A DNA stretch of 64,000 nucleotides, from the NCBI GenBank assembly GCA_963799425.1, contig CAWCXA010000013.1, forward strand, positions 1-64,000, in the 5' to 3' direction. A program made the position numbers and the translations under genes. Below the pieces are notes generated by a model. It was not told the origin of the DNA. It did not search any database and saw only the letters and a list, made by a program, of their open reading frames with translations. Below, in pieces: positions 36,940 through 48,821 of the stretch. Numbering within the stretch: position 1 is the first letter of the stretch; every line of letters starts with the position of its first letter. The DNA comes from CAVWSM01 sp963799425. Lineage in GTDB: Bacteria; Actinomycetota; Actinomycetes; Jiangellales; Jiangellaceae.

Positions 36940-38676
36940 ATGCCCGGCCGTCACAGCTCGCATGAGGAGCTGCCGGAGCAGGAGTCGACGCGCGCGCGAG
37001 GAGCACTCGTCGTGCTGGGCACGCTTGCCCTCGTCGGTGCCCTCGCTGTCGGTGGGTGGGTGGTGCTGCGCCCGATCGCCAGCGAGCAGGTGGACTGCAC
37101 TGGATCCATCACCTTGCGGGTAAACGCCGTCCCCGATGTCGCGCCCACCGTCACGCGGCTGGCCGAGGAGTACGAGGAGACCGGCCCTGAGGCCGTCGAC
37201 AGATGCGTCCAGGTCAGTGTCGACACGGTGCCGGCCGGCCAGACGGCCAACGAGATCCTCACCCTCTCGGGCATCCTGCCAAACCTCTGGATCCCCGACA
37301 CGTCTGTCTGGGCCGACCAGGTGCAAGCGCTCACCGAGGCGGCGGCCGCGGCGCCGGCGCAGCCTGTCAGCGGCGACGACGCGCCGCTGCGGCCCCGCCT
37401 CGACGTCTCGGGCTCGTTGGCGACGTCGCCTCTCGTGATCGTCGCACCAAAGGAGGCCGCGGCCGCCATCGGTGGTGACGCGCAGCAGTTCTCCTGGACC
37501 CAGGTGCTCGGCGGCAGCGTCAAGAGCACCGTTTCGGCACCGACGTCCACGTCCGAGGGGCTGGTGGCCGCGCTCACCCTCAACAAGATCTTCGGTGGGG
37601 GCGAAACCCGTGATCAGCTGGTTGCCACGATGCTGCAGTACGTGCGGTCAGCCGTGCCAGACGTCAACAGTGCCTACGACGCGATGGCCGGCGACCCCGC
37701 CACCGCACCCGTCTTCCCCGCCAGCGAGAAGTCGGTGATCGACCACAACAAGGACGAGGCGAAGTTCGCCGCCCTCTACGCCACGGAGGGCGCCTTCGCG
37801 TTCAACTACCCGGTGGTGCGCGTACGCGCTGCGGAGACTCCCAACAGCCTCGACGTTGCTGCGCAGCATTTCGAGGACTATCTGCGGCGTCCCGAGAGCG
37901 TCGAGGCGTTCCTCGCCGATGGCCTGCGCAACGCGGCCGGCGAGTCCAAGGGGCTGGCGCCCGAGATGGGCGTGAAGGGCGAGGTCCCGGCCTCGCTCGG
38001 GGAGCCTCAGTATGCCGAGGCCGCTGCCTTGCTCAAGACTCTCAGCGCGCTGTCCCTCGACGCGCGGCTGCTCGCCGTGATGGACGTTTCCGGCTCGATG
38101 CTCGAGCTCACGCCGGAGGGCGAGAGCCGCATCGAGCTGGCAAGCGCCGCTGCGAAGCAGGCCATCGGCCTGTTCCAGCCCACCTCAGAGGTCGGGCTCT
38201 GGGCGTTCTCCACAAGGCAGGACCCACCCAACGACTGGGTGGAGCTGGTGGCCACCGCACCCCTGGGCTCGCAGATCGACGGTGTCACGCAGGCAGAGCG
38301 GCTGGCCCAGGCAGCGGACGAACTGCTCGAGATCGCCACGGGCGACACCGCGCTCTATGACACGGCGCTCGCTGCTTACCGCACGGCCAAGGCCGGTTAC
38401 GACGCCGGCAAGATCAACTCGGTCGTGCTCCTCACCGACGGTGTCAACGACGACCCCCAGGGCATCAGCCTCGACACCCTGCTGACCAACTTGCGCGCCG
38501 AGGTCGACCCAACGCGGCCAGTTGTGCTGATCACCATCGGCATCGGCTCGGACGTCGACATGGCGACGTTGCAGCAGATCTCCGCGATCACCGGTGCCGG
38601 CGCCTACCAGGCGGTCAACCCCGCGGACATCGGCGCCGTATTCCTTGACGCGATGGCTGCGCGCACCGCCCGCTGA
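36940..38676 (+). CDS. Membrane-anchored substrate-binding and VWA domain protein
   Basis: The 578-residue protein has an N-terminal membrane helix (GALVVLGTLALVGALAVGGW). A large extracellular region like bacterial solute-binding proteins follows (SITLRVNAVPDVAPTVTRLA, TSPLVIVAPKEAAAAIG). A C-terminal von Willebrand factor A domain at ~375-560 has an intact MIDAS (LAVMDVSGSMLEL at ~378-390, then VVLLTDGVND). This binding-protein/VWA fusion is common in actinobacteria, usually without an ABC partner nearby, as here. Function unknown; metal-dependent ligand or matrix binding is likely. TAGGCT at 36902-36907 is a possible -10. Confidence 0.85.
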   Translation: MPGRHSSHEELPEQESTRARGALVVLGTLALVGALAVGGWVVLRPIASEQVDCTGSITLRVNAVPDVAPTVTRLAEEYEETGPEAVDRCVQVSVDTVPAGQTANEILTLSGILPNLWIPDTSVWADQVQALTEAAAAAPAQPVSGDDAPLRPRLDVSGSLATSPLVIVAPKEAAAAIGGDAQQFSWTQVLGGSVKSTVSAPTSTSEGLVAALTLNKIFGGGETRDQLVATMLQYVRSAVPDVNSAYDAMAGDPATAPVFPASEKSVIDHNKDEAKFAALYATEGAFAFNYPVVRVRAAETPNSLDVAAQHFEDYLRRPESVEAFLADGLRNAAGESKGLAPEMGVKGEVPASLGEPQYAEAAALLKTLSALSLDARLLAVMDVSGSMLELTPEGESRIELASAAAKQAIGLFQPTSEVGLWAFSTRQDPPNDWVELVATAPLGSQIDGVTQAERLAQAADELLEIATGDTALYDTALAAYRTAKAGYDAGKINSVVLLTDGVNDDPQGISLDTLLTNLRAEVDPTRPVVLITIGIGSDVDMATLQQISAITGAGAYQAVNPADIGAVFLDAMAARTAR

Positions 38677-39164
38677 TGCCGGTCGACCCGAGGCCGTACG
38701 CAGTCGTCGACATCGACGGCGTCCTGGCGGATGTGCGGCATCGGCTCCGCCACGTGGAGCAGCGGCCCAAGGACTGGGGGGCCTTCTTCGCGGCGGCCGA
38801 TCGCGACCCTGTGTTGCCGGAGGGCCGGGCGGTTGCCCAGCGGCTCGCGGCGGACCATGACCTGGTCTACCTGAGTGGGCGACCAGAGTGGCTGCGCGAC
38901 GTCACGGCTGAGTGGCTGCGGCGGTACGACATCCCGGCGGGCGATCTGCTCCTGCGCAGCGACCGCGACCGCCGGCCCGCACGACTGGTCAAGGTGGAGA
39001 TCCTGCGTCGGCTTGCCCGTGAGCGTGCGGTGGACGTCTTCGTCGACGACGACCCTGCGGTGTGCGCGGCGGCGCGAGCCGCGGGCTTCACCGTCCTCGA
39101 GGCGACCTGGGCCCGTCCTGAGCAAACACTGTTCGACGCGCAGGAGTCGGACGGGCGCACCTGA
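38676..39164 (+). CDS. HAD-superfamily phosphatase (polynucleotide kinase 3'-phosphatase-like)
   Basis: The 162-residue protein has HAD motif I (AVVDIDGVLADVRHRLRHV), motif II (LVYLSGRPEWLRD) and the late acidic motif (VDVFVDDDPAVCAAARAAGF). It resembles the small acid-phosphatase or polynucleotide 3'-phosphatase-like HAD proteins. It starts on the last base of the preceding stop codon, so it is tightly linked to the VWA gene, but no functional tie is obvious. It ends five bases before the converging oxidoreductase gene. Confidence 0.8.
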   Translation: MPVDPRPYAVVDIDGVLADVRHRLRHVEQRPKDWGAFFAAADRDPVLPEGRAVAQRLAADHDLVYLSGRPEWLRDVTAEWLRRYDIPAGDLLLRSDRDRRPARLVKVEILRRLARERAVDVFVDDDPAVCAAARAAGFTVLEATWARPEQTLFDAQESDGRT

Positions 39165-39168
39165 CCGG

Positions 39169-40143
39169 CTAGGCCGGGACGAGGATCAGCTTGCCGACGG
39201 TCCGGCGGGCCTCGAGGGCTCGTTGGGCGTCTGCCGCCTGACCCAGCGGCAGGGTCTGGGAGACAGTCACGTGCAGCTGTCCCGCGACGACGGCGTCGAA
39301 GACCTCCTGTGCACGCCCCGTCAACTCGGCGTGGTCGGCGGTGTAATGGGCGATCGTGGGACGGGTGAGGTAGAGCGAGCCGAGTGGGTTGAGCCGCTGC
39401 GGGTCGAAGGGCGGGACCTTGCCGCTTGACGCACCGGAGAGCACCAGCATGCCGCGTGTGCGCAGACTCGCCAGCGACGCCTCGAAGGTGTCCTTGCCCA
39501 CGCCGTCGTAGACGACCGCTACTCCCCTGCCCCCCGTCGCCCTGCGCACCTCGGCCGCGACGTCCTCGACCTCGGTGTAGCGGATGACGTGCTTGGCCCC
39601 GGCGGCGAGGGCCAGCCGCTCCTTCTCCGCGGTCGACACGGTGCCGATGACCCGGCCGCCACGGAGTGTCACGAGCTGGACCAGAAGGAGGCCGACCCCC
39701 CCGGCGGCCGCATGGACAAGTACCTCGTCGCCGGGCCTCACTGCGTACGTCGAGGTGACGAGGTACTGGGCGGTGATTCCTTGCAACGCGACCGCCGCCG
39801 CGGTCGTGAGCTCGAGTCCCTCCGGCACGGGTGCGGCCTTGGCAGCGGGTAGGGCGACCAGCTCGGCATAGCTGCCGGGAGCGTCGACCCACGCCACGCG
39901 GTCACCAACGTCAAATTCGGTCACGTCATCGCCGACCTGCGTGACCACGCCTGCGCCCTCGACACCAACGATGTGCGGAAAGGGCATCGGGTAGGCGCCG
40001 GAGCGCCGGTAGGTGTCGACGAAGTTGACTCCTGCCGCTGCCACCTGGACCAGCAGCTCGTCTGCGGCTGGCCTGGGTGGCTCGACATCGGTCATGGCGA
40101 GGACTTCTGGGCCACCCGGTCGCTGTGCGATCACTGCCTGCAC
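39169..40143 (-). CDS. qor: NADPH:quinone oxidoreductase (zinc-independent, QOR type)
   Basis: The 324-residue protein is a medium-chain reductase that reduces quinones with NADPH. The substrate domain carries ELLVQVAAAGVNFVDTYRRS, and the Rossmann domain has EVLVHAAAGGVGLLLVQLVT. The zinc-binding cysteines of alcohol dehydrogenases are absent. The start is GTG (VQAVIAQRPGGPE). It is divergent from tldD across about 56 bases. Confidence 0.92.
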   Translation of the reverse strand: MQAVIAQRPGGPEVLAMTDVEPPRPAADELLVQVAAAGVNFVDTYRRSGAYPMPFPHIVGVEGAGVVTQVGDDVTEFDVGDRVAWVDAPGSYAELVALPAAKAAPVPEGLELTTAAAVALQGITAQYLVTSTYAVRPGDEVLVHAAAGGVGLLLVQLVTLRGGRVIGTVSTAEKERLALAAGAKHVIRYTEVEDVAAEVRRATGGRGVAVVYDGVGKDTFEASLASLRTRGMLVLSGASSGKVPPFDPQRLNPLGSLYLTRPTIAHYTADHAELTGRAQEVFDAVVAGQLHVTVSQTLPLGQAADAQRALEARRTVGKLILVPA

Positions 40144-40186
40144 GTCCGCACCCTATGACACTTCGATCATCGTCGGTTGGCCCGCG

Positions 40187-40199
40187 TAGGCTGCCGGGC
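40187..40199 (+). promoter_or_regulatory. Leaderless promoter -10 element of tldD
   Basis: TAGGCT (40187-40192), seven bases, then GTG (40200). Confidence 0.55.
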
Positions 40200-41711
40200 G
40201 TGATCGACTCCGCCTTCCATGCCTTGCCGCTGCGGCTGTGCGCAGATGCGGCGCTCGACCGCGCCCGTGCACTCGGCGCGTCCTACGCCGCGCTTCGCGT
40301 CGAACGGATCCGCTCGCAGCACCTCTCCTTGCGAGACGGCCGCCTCGAGGGCAGCCACGACGGGCTCGACGTCGGCCTGTCCGTCCGCGTCGTACATGAC
40401 GGCACGTGGGGCTTCGCCGCCGGCGTCGACGTGACGCCTGAGGAGGCCGCGCGGCTTTCCGAGCAGGCGGTCGCGGTGGCCCGCGTGGCGGCCGGCATGA
40501 ACACCGAACGCATCGAGCTCGCCGACGAGCCCGTCTACTCGGACATGACCTGGGAATCGGCCTACGATGTCGACCCGTTCACCGTCGCCGACGCCGTCAA
40601 GATCGAGCAGCTTGCGGCGTGGTCGCGCGGCCTCCTCGAAGCGCCGGGCGTCGACCACGTCACCGCGTCGCTGCAACAGGTGCAGGAGAACAAGTTCTAC
40701 GCCGACAGTGCAGGTACGGTGACGACGCAGCAGCGCGTACGGCTACATCCCGTGCTGGAGGCTCTGGCCGTCGATCCCGCCGGCGGCCGGTTCGAGACCA
40801 TGCGCACGCTGGCGCCGCCGGCTGGGCGGGGCTGGGAATACCTCACCGGCACTGGGTGGGACTGGGGTCACGAGCTCGAGGAGCTGCCCGACCTGCTCGC
40901 CGACAAGCTGGCCGCGCCGAGCGTCGACGCCGGCACGTACGACTTGGTCATCGAGCCCACCAATCTCTGGCTGACGATTCATGAGTCCATCGGGCACGCG
41001 ACCGAGCTGGACCGAGCCCTCGGCTATGAGGCCAACTACGCGGGTACGTCGTTCGCGACGCCCGACAAGCTGGGCTCGCTCCGGTACGGCTCGCCGGTGA
41101 TGAATGTCACCGGCGACCGCACCCAGCGGCATGGACTTTCCACCATCGGTTTCGACGACGAGGGTGTCGCCGCCCAGGGGTGGGACATCGTGCGTGATGG
41201 CACGCTCGTCGGCTACCAGCTCGATCGGCGGATGGCTCGCATGATGTCGAGCACCCTGGGCACGGGGCGTTCAAACGGCTGCGCCTTTGCCGACAGCGCG
41301 CTGCATGTGCCGGTGCAGCGCATGGCCAACGTATCGCTGCAGCCCGCCGATGGCGGTCCATCGACCGATGAGCTCATCGGCCGGGTCGATCGCGGCATCT
41401 ATGTCGTCGGTGACAAGTCGTGGTCGATCGACATGCAGCGCTACAACTTCCAATTCACCGGGCAGCGGTTCTTCCGCATCGAGAACGGCCGGCTCGTTGG
41501 GCAGGTGCGGGATGTGGCCTATCAGAGCAACACATTGACGTTCTGGGGGTCCATGGAGGCCGTGGGCGGACCGCAAACCTGGCTGCTCGGCGGGGCGTTC
41601 AACTGCGGAAAGGCGCAGCCGGGCCAGGTCGCTCCGGTGTCGCACGGCTGTCCGAGCGCGTTGTTCCGGGACGTACGCATCCTCAACACCACGCAGGAGG
41701 CCGGCCGGTGA
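40200..41711 (+). CDS. tldD: Metalloprotease subunit TldD
   Basis: TldD is the catalytic half of the TldD/TldE heterodimer, which digests unfolded peptides and matures some modified peptides such as microcins. The 503-residue protein has the HExxxH zinc motif HESIGH at 261-266 (LWLTIHESIGHATELDRALG). Other family segments are RNPTF-like region SLQPADGGPSTDELIGRVDRG and NFQFTGQRFF near the C-terminus. It starts at a leaderless GTG; the longer frame is a shadow of the oxidoreductase gene. tldE overlaps by four bases. Confidence 0.95.
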   Translation: MIDSAFHALPLRLCADAALDRARALGASYAALRVERIRSQHLSLRDGRLEGSHDGLDVGLSVRVVHDGTWGFAAGVDVTPEEAARLSEQAVAVARVAAGMNTERIELADEPVYSDMTWESAYDVDPFTVADAVKIEQLAAWSRGLLEAPGVDHVTASLQQVQENKFYADSAGTVTTQQRVRLHPVLEALAVDPAGGRFETMRTLAPPAGRGWEYLTGTGWDWGHELEELPDLLADKLAAPSVDAGTYDLVIEPTNLWLTIHESIGHATELDRALGYEANYAGTSFATPDKLGSLRYGSPVMNVTGDRTQRHGLSTIGFDDEGVAAQGWDIVRDGTLVGYQLDRRMARMMSSTLGTGRSNGCAFADSALHVPVQRMANVSLQPADGGPSTDELIGRVDRGIYVVGDKSWSIDMQRYNFQFTGQRFFRIENGRLVGQVRDVAYQSNTLTFWGSMEAVGGPQTWLLGGAFNCGKAQPGQVAPVSHGCPSALFRDVRILNTTQEAGR

Positions 41712-43087
41712 CTCCTCAGGAGATCGTTGAGCGGGCGCTGTCGCTGTCAGAGGCCAGCCACTGCATCGTCATCGTCGACGAAGGCAGCAGCACCAACCTC
41801 CGCTGGGCGTCCAACACGTTGACGACCAACGGCGCGATGCGTACGCGCTCGGTGACGGTCATCGCAGTGATCGACGGCGCCTCGGGCGCGGCGGCCGGCA
41901 CCGTGTCGCGGTCGTCCGTGCTGCCCGAGGAGATCGAGGACCTCGTACGGGCCGCGGAGCAGGCGGCGCGCGACAACGGGCCGGCGGAGGACGCTCAACC
42001 ACTAGTGTCGGGCGACGCTGCGGCCGACTGGGACGACGCACCCGCGGGGACCTCGATCGACGTGTTCGCCGACCTCTCCCCCGCGCTGGGTGAGGCGTTC
42101 GGTGTTGCGCGGTCGGCGGGACACCAGCTGTACGGCTTCGTGGAGCACGCGGTCGCGACCACCTACCTCGGCTCGTCCACCGGGCTCCAGCTGCGCCATG
42201 CGCAGCCTGGCGGCAACATCGCCATCACTGGTAAGACCAGTGACCTCACCACCTCTGCGTGGGTCGGGCAGGCGACGCGGGACTTTGCCGACGTCGACGT
42301 CTCCGCGCTCGACGCCGAGCTGACCCGCCGGCTCGGCTGGGCGGAGCGGAAGGTCGAGCTGGCGCCGGCACGCTACGAGACGCTGCTGCCGCCGACAGCG
42401 GTGGCGGATCTGATGATCTACGCCTACTGGTCGATGGGTGCGCGCGACGCGCACGAGGGCCGCACGGTCTTCTCCCGGTCTGGCGGCGGCACGCGGGTCG
42501 GCGACGTGCTGTCGACCCGCGGGATGCGGTTGTGGTCCGACCCTGGTTACCCGGGACTGCAGTGCGCGCCGTTCGTGGTCGCGCACGCGTCATCGGGCGA
42601 GTCGAGCGTGTTCGACAACGGGCTGCCCTTGGCTCCGACGGACTGGGTCGCCGATGGGACGCTCGCGGCGCTGCTTCAGACGCGACACTCCGCCGACCTC
42701 ACCCAGCTCGCGCCCACTCCCCCGGTCGGCAACCTGGTGCTCGACGTCGCCGACGGCGCCGGGGCGACCGACGATCTCGTGAGCCGCACGGAGCGTGGCC
42801 TGCTGCTGACCTGTCTGTGGTACATCCGCGAGGTCGATCCGCAGACTCTCCTGCTCACCGGGCTCACCCGTGACGGCGTCTATCTCGTCGAGGGTGGCGA
42901 GATCGTGGGAGCAGTCAACAACTTCCGCTTCAACGAGAGCCCGGTCGATCTGCTCGATCGGTTCATGGAGGCGGGGGCCACGGTTCCCGCATTCAGCCGG
43001 GAGTGGGGCGAATACTTCCCGCGCACGGCGATGCCGGCGCTGCGTGTGCCTGACTTCAACATGCGCACCGTTTCCGACGCGCAGTAG
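41708..43087 (+). CDS. pmbA: Metalloprotease subunit TldE/PmbA
   Basis: This is the non-catalytic partner of TldD (459 residues). It lacks the zinc motif but keeps the fold: SHCIVIVDEGSSTNLRWASN, YETLLPPTAVADLMIYAYWS, FDNGLPLAPTDWVADGTLAA and VGNLVLDVADG. The GTG start lies inside the tldD stop (GTGA), so the two are translationally coupled for equal amounts of each subunit. Confidence 0.93.
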   Translation: MTPQEIVERALSLSEASHCIVIVDEGSSTNLRWASNTLTTNGAMRTRSVTVIAVIDGASGAAAGTVSRSSVLPEEIEDLVRAAEQAARDNGPAEDAQPLVSGDAAADWDDAPAGTSIDVFADLSPALGEAFGVARSAGHQLYGFVEHAVATTYLGSSTGLQLRHAQPGGNIAITGKTSDLTTSAWVGQATRDFADVDVSALDAELTRRLGWAERKVELAPARYETLLPPTAVADLMIYAYWSMGARDAHEGRTVFSRSGGGTRVGDVLSTRGMRLWSDPGYPGLQCAPFVVAHASSGESSVFDNGLPLAPTDWVADGTLAALLQTRHSADLTQLAPTPPVGNLVLDVADGAGATDDLVSRTERGLLLTCLWYIREVDPQTLLLTGLTRDGVYLVEGGEIVGAVNNFRFNESPVDLLDRFMEAGATVPAFSREWGEYFPRTAMPALRVPDFNMRTVSDAQ

Positions 43088-43093
43088 CCGCTG

Positions 43094-43303
43094 TCAGGCG
43101 GCGGAGGTGGCGTACTCGAGGGTGCGGAAGAGCTCTTGGATCCTGCGGTACTGGTCAGGGTCCTGCTCCGGGTCCTCGAATGCCTCCACGAAGGTCAGGT
43201 ACTCCATCCGGCTTGCCGCCGGCAGCTCGCGCCACATGGTGAACAGGCGGGTCGCCAGCTCCAGATCGTCCGCTTCCGATTGGGGTTGTGTGTTGTGGTT
43301 CAT
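43094..43303 (-). CDS. Small hypothetical protein (69 aa)
   Basis: I do not recognise this family. The protein is acidic and helical (LELATRLFTMWRELPAASRM, EYLTFVEAFEDPEQD) with no membrane segment. GGAG lies seven bases before the chosen ATG; another ATG is four codons upstream. Codon use fits its neighbours, and the spacing from tldE is only six bases, tail to tail. Confidence 0.6.
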   Translation of the reverse strand: MNHNTQPQSEADDLELATRLFTMWRELPAASRMEYLTFVEAFEDPEQDPDQYRRIQELFRTLEYATSAA

Positions 43304-43516
43304 CGGGTGCTCCATAGGTCGTCAAAGGTCGAGGATGACCTGACGGAACGCCACATCGTGGGCATATCGTCCAAACTCAGAGATCCCTAACGCCTTCATG
43401 ACACTGATACGGAGCCGACCACGGGTGAGGTTCGCGACCCTGTGCAGGTTGTTCTAGCGGCCCAGATTCTTTGTGCACAGTGTGGGGTTTGGTCGGCGCT
43501 CTGTCGGTTTGCCTGC

Positions 43517-43529
43517 TAGAATCGAACAC
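43517..43529 (+). promoter_or_regulatory. Leaderless promoter -10 element of the DUF222 gene
   Basis: TAGAAT (43517-43522), seven bases, then GTG (43530). The promoter is intact although the gene behind it is frameshifted. Confidence 0.5.
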
Positions 43530-45071
43530 GTGTACGAAAGCACGCAAGTGGCTGGTCCCCCGGGTGGGGTGCAGAGCGCGTGTGTGCTCGATACGGCCGA
43601 GCTGACCGGCCTGGTCGACCGGCTGTCCCGCCTCGCTGATGGGGTGGATGACGCCGCACGGATCGAGCAGATCCGCGCGTTGGAGATGATCAAGGCGGCG
43701 TGCGCGGCGGCGCAGGCCCGGGTGACGGCGGCGTTCGCCGCGTCGCAGCGGGCCGCCCAGCAGGCGGCCGGAGTGACGGCGGATCGGCTCGGCCGCGGGG
43801 TCGGCGCACAGGTGGCGCTGGCCCGCCGCGACAGCCCGAACCGGGGTGGCCGGCATCTCGGGCTGGCGCAGGCGCTGGTGGGCGAGATGCCGCACACGCT
43901 GGCCGCCCTGTCGGCGGGGTTGATCAGTGAGTGGCGGGCCACCATCCTGGTCCGCGAGACCGCCTGCCTGTCTCGGGAGGACCGCGCCCAGGTCGATGCC
44001 GAGTTGGCCGACCGGCTACCCGGGTTGGGTGATCTGCAGACCGAGTTGCAGGCCCGGGCGATCGCCTACCGGCTGGACCCGGCGGCGTTCATGGCCCGGG
44101 TCCGCGGTGCGGTGGCCGACCGTAGGGTGACGTGTCGCCCGGCGCCGGACACGATGGCCCGGCTGTCGGGGTTGTTGCCGGCCGCGCTCGGGGTGGCCGC
44201 CTACGCCACGCTGCGGCGGGAGGCCGACACGCTCAAGGCCGCCGGTGACGAGCGGTCCCGGGACCAGCTCATGGCCGACCTGTTCTTCGCCCGGCTGACC
44301 GCATCAACCCGACACCGCCAGCAACACCGACACCGGCGCCCACGAGAACAGCGACCGCGACGAAGGCGACGACAGGGACGGCCGGGTCGACGCGAATCGC
44401 GGGGCAGACGCCAACCGACCGCGACACCGACTCCGACCTAGCGCTGACGCGGACACAGACGCCAGCGGCGACACCGACCGGGGTGCCGGTGTCGGTGATG
44501 TGCCGGTGGAGGTTCAGCTGGTCATGACGGACAAGACGCTGTTCGGCGGGGACGACGAGCCGGCGTTGTTGCAGGGGTACGGGCCGATCCCGGCCGCGCT
44601 GGCCCGCCGCCTGGTGCGCGACACCAAGCAGGCGGTGTGGCTGCGCCGGCTGTACACCCGCCCCAGCGATGGTGCGCTGGTCGGCATGGACTCGCGAAGA
44701 CGGATCTTTCCCGACGGGTTGCGCCGGTGCTGGTCACCCGGGATCAGACGTGTCGCACCCCGTGGTGTGACGCGCCGATCCGGCAGTCCGACCACATCGT
44801 GCAGGCCGCCGACGGCGGCCAGACCAGCGTGCGTAATGGGCAGGGCTTGTGTGCGGCGTGTAACTACGCCAAGGCGATGCCCGGCTGGGCCGCCCGGCTG
44901 GTCGACGCCGACACCGGCGAGATCGAGACGACCACCCCGACCGGGCACAGCTACCGCAGCCACCCCCCGCCGCTGCCCGGCACCCCACACCGGCTCGGTC
45001 GACCTCCCGACATCCCGGCGGGCTCCCAACTCGAACACCGCCTCCGCGTCATACTGCACGACGCCGCCTAG
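43530..45071 (+). pseudogene. DUF222/HNH endonuclease domain protein, two frameshifts
   Basis: These proteins are multi-copy in many actinobacteria, often linked to mobile DNA. The first part (LTGLVDRLSRLADGVDDAAR, EDRAQVDAELADRLPGLGDL, DQLMADLFFARLT) is normal. Near base 44300 the frame shifts; the expected continuation (NTDTGAHENSDRDEGDD, VPVEVQLVMTDKTLFGGDDE, LVGMDSRRRIFPDG) is in the next frame. A second shift near 44720 restores the C-terminal HNH (VTRDQTCRTPWCDAPIRQSD, HIVQAADGG, GLCAACNYAK). The HNH residues are all present. The gene is decayed, or carries G/C-run sequence errors. Confidence 0.85.
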
Positions 45072-45091
45072 AGCGCGGCCTCAGAGGCGAG

Positions 45092-45409
45092 TCAGCTCTC
45101 CGGGCTGCCCCTGCCCGGGGAGCGGCCAGTCTCACGCTCCCACATGGTCAGCTGCTGCTCGAGCGCCTTCATGATCTCGAAGACCTGGCTCGGTGGGATC
45201 CTGACCCGCGACACCACTCGCGTCGGCAGCCGGACGATCTGCTTACCCTCGTCGTCGGTAGCCAGCTGAGGTGGTTGCTTCAGCACGGCGAAGTCGAGGA
45301 CGAAGATCTCCTTCGTGTGCCAGAGCGACACGAAGTCGGCGTAGGTGCCGACGGTGACGTCCTCGCCGGCTTCGATCTCGTACCGCGGTTGCGGCCGCTG
45401 CTCGCTCAT
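45092..45409 (-). CDS. DUF3467 domain protein
   Basis: The 105-residue protein matches DUF3467 (YEIEAGEDVTVGTYADFVSL, FVLDFAVLKQPPQ, RIPPSQVFEIMKALEQQLTM). The family has no firm function. The ATG overlaps the stop of a short upstream frame (ATGA), which hints at translational coupling. It converges on the DUF222 gene with a 20-base gap. Confidence 0.88.
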   Translation of the reverse strand: MSEQRPQPRYEIEAGEDVTVGTYADFVSLWHTKEIFVLDFAVLKQPPQLATDDEGKQIVRLPTRVVSRVRIPPSQVFEIMKALEQQLTMWERETGRSPGRGSPES

Positions 45410-45546
45410 GGAGCCATCCTCTTCCCGCGACGGTCAATGGCGCTGGCTTGGTCGACCACACGCACGCCGGCAGAGCGCAGCAGGTCGAGGGCGTCAGCTC
45501 CGGCGGTGGTGCGCAGGAGCAACCACGATCCGTCGTCGAGGAGCAT
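45406..45546 (-). CDS. Possible small protein or gene fragment upstream of DUF3467
   Basis: The frame reads MLLDDGSWLLLRTTAGADAL, then DLLRSAGVRVVDQASAI and RRGKRMAP, 46 residues from ATG 45546. The same frame stays open and protein-like for another 26 codons upstream (NSPFGARTVG precedes the ATG) without a start codon, up to a TAG at 45625-45627. So either the real start is unusual or the 5' end is broken. The stop overlaps the DUF3467 start by four bases. Confidence 0.4.
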   Translation of the reverse strand: MLLDDGSWLLLRTTAGADALDLLRSAGVRVVDQASAIDRRGKRMAP

Positions 45547-45704
45547 GCCGACCGTGCGCGCGCCGAACGGGCTGTTGCGCTGTGTGCACGTCGCCCCGCG
45601 AACGGCACTGGTCGGAACCGACCGCTAAGAGGTCGGCCACTCGCGCTCCTCACCGCGCCTTCCAGGACGTGCCAGACAATAGCGGAGAGCAGCGACAAAT
45701 CGAG

Positions 45705-48590
<2,886 letters not shown>

Positions 48591-48654
48591 GGAGGCTCCT
48601 CGCAGGGTGCGGTCGGTCTGCCTCCCCCTCTGTCACGGCGCACGACGCATCGCT

Positions 48655-48752
48655 CCAGAGCTGCCTGACCCATGCGGTCCGTTTGCCTGAGAGGTTCCGG
48701 GGAGGTTGCCCCTTCGGCGCCTCGTACCGGCTGCACGAGGACTCTCCCACAC
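48655..48752 (-). ncRNA. Glycine riboswitch (single aptamer) upstream of gcvP
   Basis: Read on the minus strand, the leader contains GGGAGAG (48742-48748), GGCGCCGAAGGGGCAA in the middle, and CTCTCAGGCAAACGGACCGC near the 3' end, which are the diagnostic conserved blocks. Only one aptamer is evident; most glycine riboswitches are tandem. TACGAT further upstream is a likely -10 element. Glycine binding normally turns gcvP on. Confidence 0.85.
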
Positions 48753-48808
48753 GGGATCACCGGCAGCCGACATCGTACCCGTCCTAGCGCTCGTCACGTG
48801 CCAATGAC

Positions 48809-48821
48809 TACGGTGCTGGCC
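48809..48821 (+). promoter_or_regulatory. Leaderless promoter -10 element of the ParA-like gene
   Basis: TACGGT (48809-48814), seven bases, then GTG (48822). It is divergent from the glycine riboswitch transcript. Confidence 0.55.
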
